From positions 1 through 12,800 of the forward strand of contig JBFKMV010000153.1 in NCBI GenBank assembly GCA_041629655.1: DNA of 12,800 nt. Direction: 5' to 3'. This stretch comes from JBFKMV01 sp041629655 (lineage in GTDB: Bacteria > Acidobacteriota > Polarisedimenticolia > Polarisedimenticolales > Polarisedimenticolaceae). The translations under genes and the position numbers were made by a program. The notes below the pieces were generated by a model that did not search any database, had not been told where the DNA came from, and saw nothing but the letters and a program-made list of their open reading frames with translations. Shown here in pieces: positions 11,255-12,800 of the stretch. Each line of letters starts with the position of its first letter. The first letter of the stretch is position 1.

Positions 11255-12800
11255 ATGACACAGAAACTGATCATCGCAATCACGCTGCTGCTGGTCGCCG
11301 CCGGGACCGCAACCGCGGCCGAAATCAAGATCGCGAGCGATCTGCAGGAGCAGCTGGACAAGAGCGGCGCCCTCGGGTCGCGGGTCATCGTGTCTTACGC
11401 GCCCGGATTCGCGGATGCGGACCTGGACGAGCTGAAGCGGCGCGGGGCCAGGATGGGCGGCCGGCATCGGGGCATCGGCGCCTTCACCGCCACGATGCAC
11501 TCCGACGAGATCCGGCGCCTGGCGGGCGATCCGCGGATCCTCTCCATCTCCCCCGACCGGCCAGTGGCCGGAACGCTGGCCGTGGCCAACGAGTCGATCG
11601 GCACGCCGCGGGTCTACGAGGCGCTCGGCCTGACCGGCCGGGGCGTGACCGTTGCGCTGATCGACTCGGGTCTCGCGGTGACCGACGCCGTGCCGGCTTC
11701 GCGGGTCCTGGCTCGCGTCGACTTCACCGAGGGCGCGAGCGGCGTCGACGGGTTCGGTCACGGAACGCACGTGGGCGGGATCGTCGACGGCGTGGCCCCG
11801 CAGGTCTCGTTCGTGTCGCTGCGGGTGCTGGACGATCGCGGCGCCGGCTACGTGAGCGACGTCATCGAGGCGATCGAGTGGGCCGTGGAGCACCGCGCGC
11901 AGTACGGGATCCGGATCCTGAACCTCTCGCTGGGGCACCCCGTGGCCGAGTCCTACCGCACCGACCCGCTGGCGCGCGCGGTGCGCCGCGCCTGGGCCAG
12001 CGGCCTGACGGTCGTCGTGTCCGCGGGCAACCGGGGCCGTGACGGCTACATGACCATCAACTCGCCCGGCAACGATCCCCGCGTGCTGACGGTCGGCGCG
12101 ATGAACGACTTCAACACCGAGCTGCGCCTCGACGACGAGATCACGACCTACAGCAGCCGCGGGCCTTCCCTGATCGATCACGTCCTGAAGCCGGACCTCG
12201 TCGCGCCCGGCAACCGCATCGTCTCCAGCCTGGCCCCCGGCTCCGCGCTGGAGTCGATGTTCCCCGAGCGCGTCCAGGGCACCGACGGGATCGAGCTTTC
12301 CGGCAGCAGCATGGCCACCGGGTTCGTCACCGGCGCGGCGGCGCTGTTGCTCGAGCGGAATCCCGCGCTGACCAACGACCAGCTCAAGGCGATCCTGATG
12401 TACTCCGCGGAGACCCGGGACGGCGAGGACATCTTCGCCGTCGGCGCGGGCTACCTCCACCTGCCCGCCGCGGTCACGCTGACCGGCCCGTACCCGGCGA
12501 TGCGGTTCGACAGCTCCTCGCCGATCGTCAGCCGCGATCCGGACGGGGGCTACGTGCTCGGACGCGCCGGATCGTCCGACCCCGCCATCCAGGGCGACGG
12601 CATCCTGTGGAGCGACGGCATCCTGTGGAGCGACGGCATCCTGTGGAGCGACGGCATCCTGTGGGGTGACGGCATCCTGTGGAGCGACGGCATCCTGTGG
12701 AGCGACAGCATCCTGTGGAGCGACGGCATCCTGTGGAGCGACGGCATCCTGTGGAGCGACGGCATCCTGTGGAGCGACGGCATCCTGTGGAGCGACGGCA
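11255..12800 (+). CDS. Secreted S8 subtilisin-like protease with C-terminal ILWSDG repeats, 3' end outside window
   Basis: An exported serine endopeptidase; 515 residues are visible. A signal peptide (about 1-21, LIIAITLLLVAAGTATA) is followed by an I9-like propeptide (about 40-105) that probably chaperones folding. The catalytic domain (about 110-410) has Asp137 in VALIDSGL, His169 in GHGTHVGG, the oxyanion Asn259 in SAGN, and nucleophile Ser352 in SGSSMATG. The usual SMA(T/S)P proline is a glycine. A linker (411-446) leads into tandem DGILWS hexapeptides from residue 448 to the right edge. I chose the ATG, which has GGGGG nine bases upstream; an in-frame TTG at 11246 preceded by AGGAG would add three residues. 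The repeats probably form a surface or anchoring tail; similar ILW/IVW-GD repeats occur in other bacterial subtilases, by my recollection. Confidence 0.93.
   Translation, partial: MTQKLIIAITLLLVAAGTATAAEIKIASDLQEQLDKSGALGSRVIVSYAPGFADADLDELKRRGARMGGRHRGIGAFTATMHSDEIRRLAGDPRILSISPDRPVAGTLAVANESIGTPRVYEALGLTGRGVTVALIDSGLAVTDAVPASRVLARVDFTEGASGVDGFGHGTHVGGIVDGVAPQVSFVSLRVLDDRGAGYVSDVIEAIEWAVEHRAQYGIRILNLSLGHPVAESYRTDPLARAVRRAWASGLTVVVSAGNRGRDGYMTINSPGNDPRVLTVGAMNDFNTELRLDDEITTYSSRGPSLIDHVLKPDLVAPGNRIVSSLAPGSALESMFPERVQGTDGIELSGSSMATGFVTGAAALLLERNPALTNDQLKAILMYSAETRDGEDIFAVGAGYLHLPAAVTLTGPYPAMRFDSSSPIVSRDPDGGYVLGRAGSSDPAIQGDGILWSDGILWSDGILWSDGILWGDGILWSDGILWSDSILWSDGILWSDGILWSDGILWSDGILWSDG
12596..12800 (+). 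repeat. 18-nt in-frame tandem repeat encoding DGILWS, continuing past the window
   Basis: Eleven full units and seven bases of a twelfth, each GACGGCATCCTGTGGAGC in the reading frame of the subtilase. Nine of the eleven are identical at every base. Unit 4 ends in GGT (WG instead of WS) and unit 7 has AGC (DS instead of DG). Identity at synonymous positions means recent duplication or active homogenisation rather than old protein-level conservation alone. The reverse strand also reads open through the array, but only because of the repeat. Confidence 0.97.

Noticed and set aside
12550..12783. Minus-strand open frame reading as repeated MPSLHR units
   Set aside because: It is the reverse complement of the subtilase tandem repeat; openness and repetition follow from the 18-nt unit, and it has no independent gene evidence.
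1..12800. CRISPR array, tRNA or rRNA genes, insertion sequences
   Set aside because: The only tandem repeat is coding and has no spacers. I saw no tRNA cloverleaf, rRNA stretch, transposase or terminal inverted repeats.

Overview
This is a visibly GC-rich bacterial window with dense genes, short spacers and frequent start/stop overlaps. A bifunctional class A penicillin-binding protein with a UB2H-like region points to a diderm (Gram-negative type) cell. A secreted S55 (SpoIVB-like) peptidase, a secreted subtilase ending in ILWSDG hexapeptides, a lone HAMP membrane protein and a small conserved FFFFP/NNIRIFV-type protein together suggest Acidobacteriota or a related deep diderm lineage. This placement is inference; no rRNA or tRNA gene is present to confirm it.

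Layout. (1) 1-2434, minus strand: a small conserved protein (DUF6982-like), an HU-type nucleoid protein, and a PBP1B-type peptidoglycan synthase running off the left edge, with spacers of 68 and 48 nt. (2) 2435-2558: a compact divergent promoter region. (3) 2559-3128, plus: a two-TM HAMP protein without an output domain. It converges on queC so tightly that both stop codons lie in one CTAG. (4) 3125-4470, minus: queE-queC, coupled through TGATG, for 7-deazaguanine (preQ0/queuosine) synthesis. (5) 4689-6406, plus: a membrane-anchored GAF-GGDEF diguanylate cyclase with intact active and inhibitory sites, then a 119-aa protein of unknown function. (6) 6429-10875, minus: a three-gene operon of an unrecognised 163-aa protein, a secreted S55 peptidase and a secreted 748-aa beta-propeller/Ig-like protein. 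The genes overlap by 4 and 1 nt and follow a good sigma70-type promoter. (7) 10876-11254: a 379-nt divergent control region. (8) 11255-12800, plus: a secreted S8 subtilase entering an 18-nt tandem repeat array and truncated by the right edge.

The most interesting part is the control region at 10876-11254. In front of the subtilase it holds a match to the sigma54 -24/-12 layout (GG-N10-GC at 11200-11215). Two copies of the palindrome GTCTCA-N3-TGAGAC lie upstream, centred about 134 and 223 nt before the inferred transcription start, where enhancer sites for a sigma54 activator usually sit. On the other strand the S55 operon has a -35/-10 pair with a 16-bp imperfect palindrome filling most of its spacer. 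Two secreted peptidase loci are therefore transcribed outward from one regulatory island, apparently under different controls. Whether they act together is inference.
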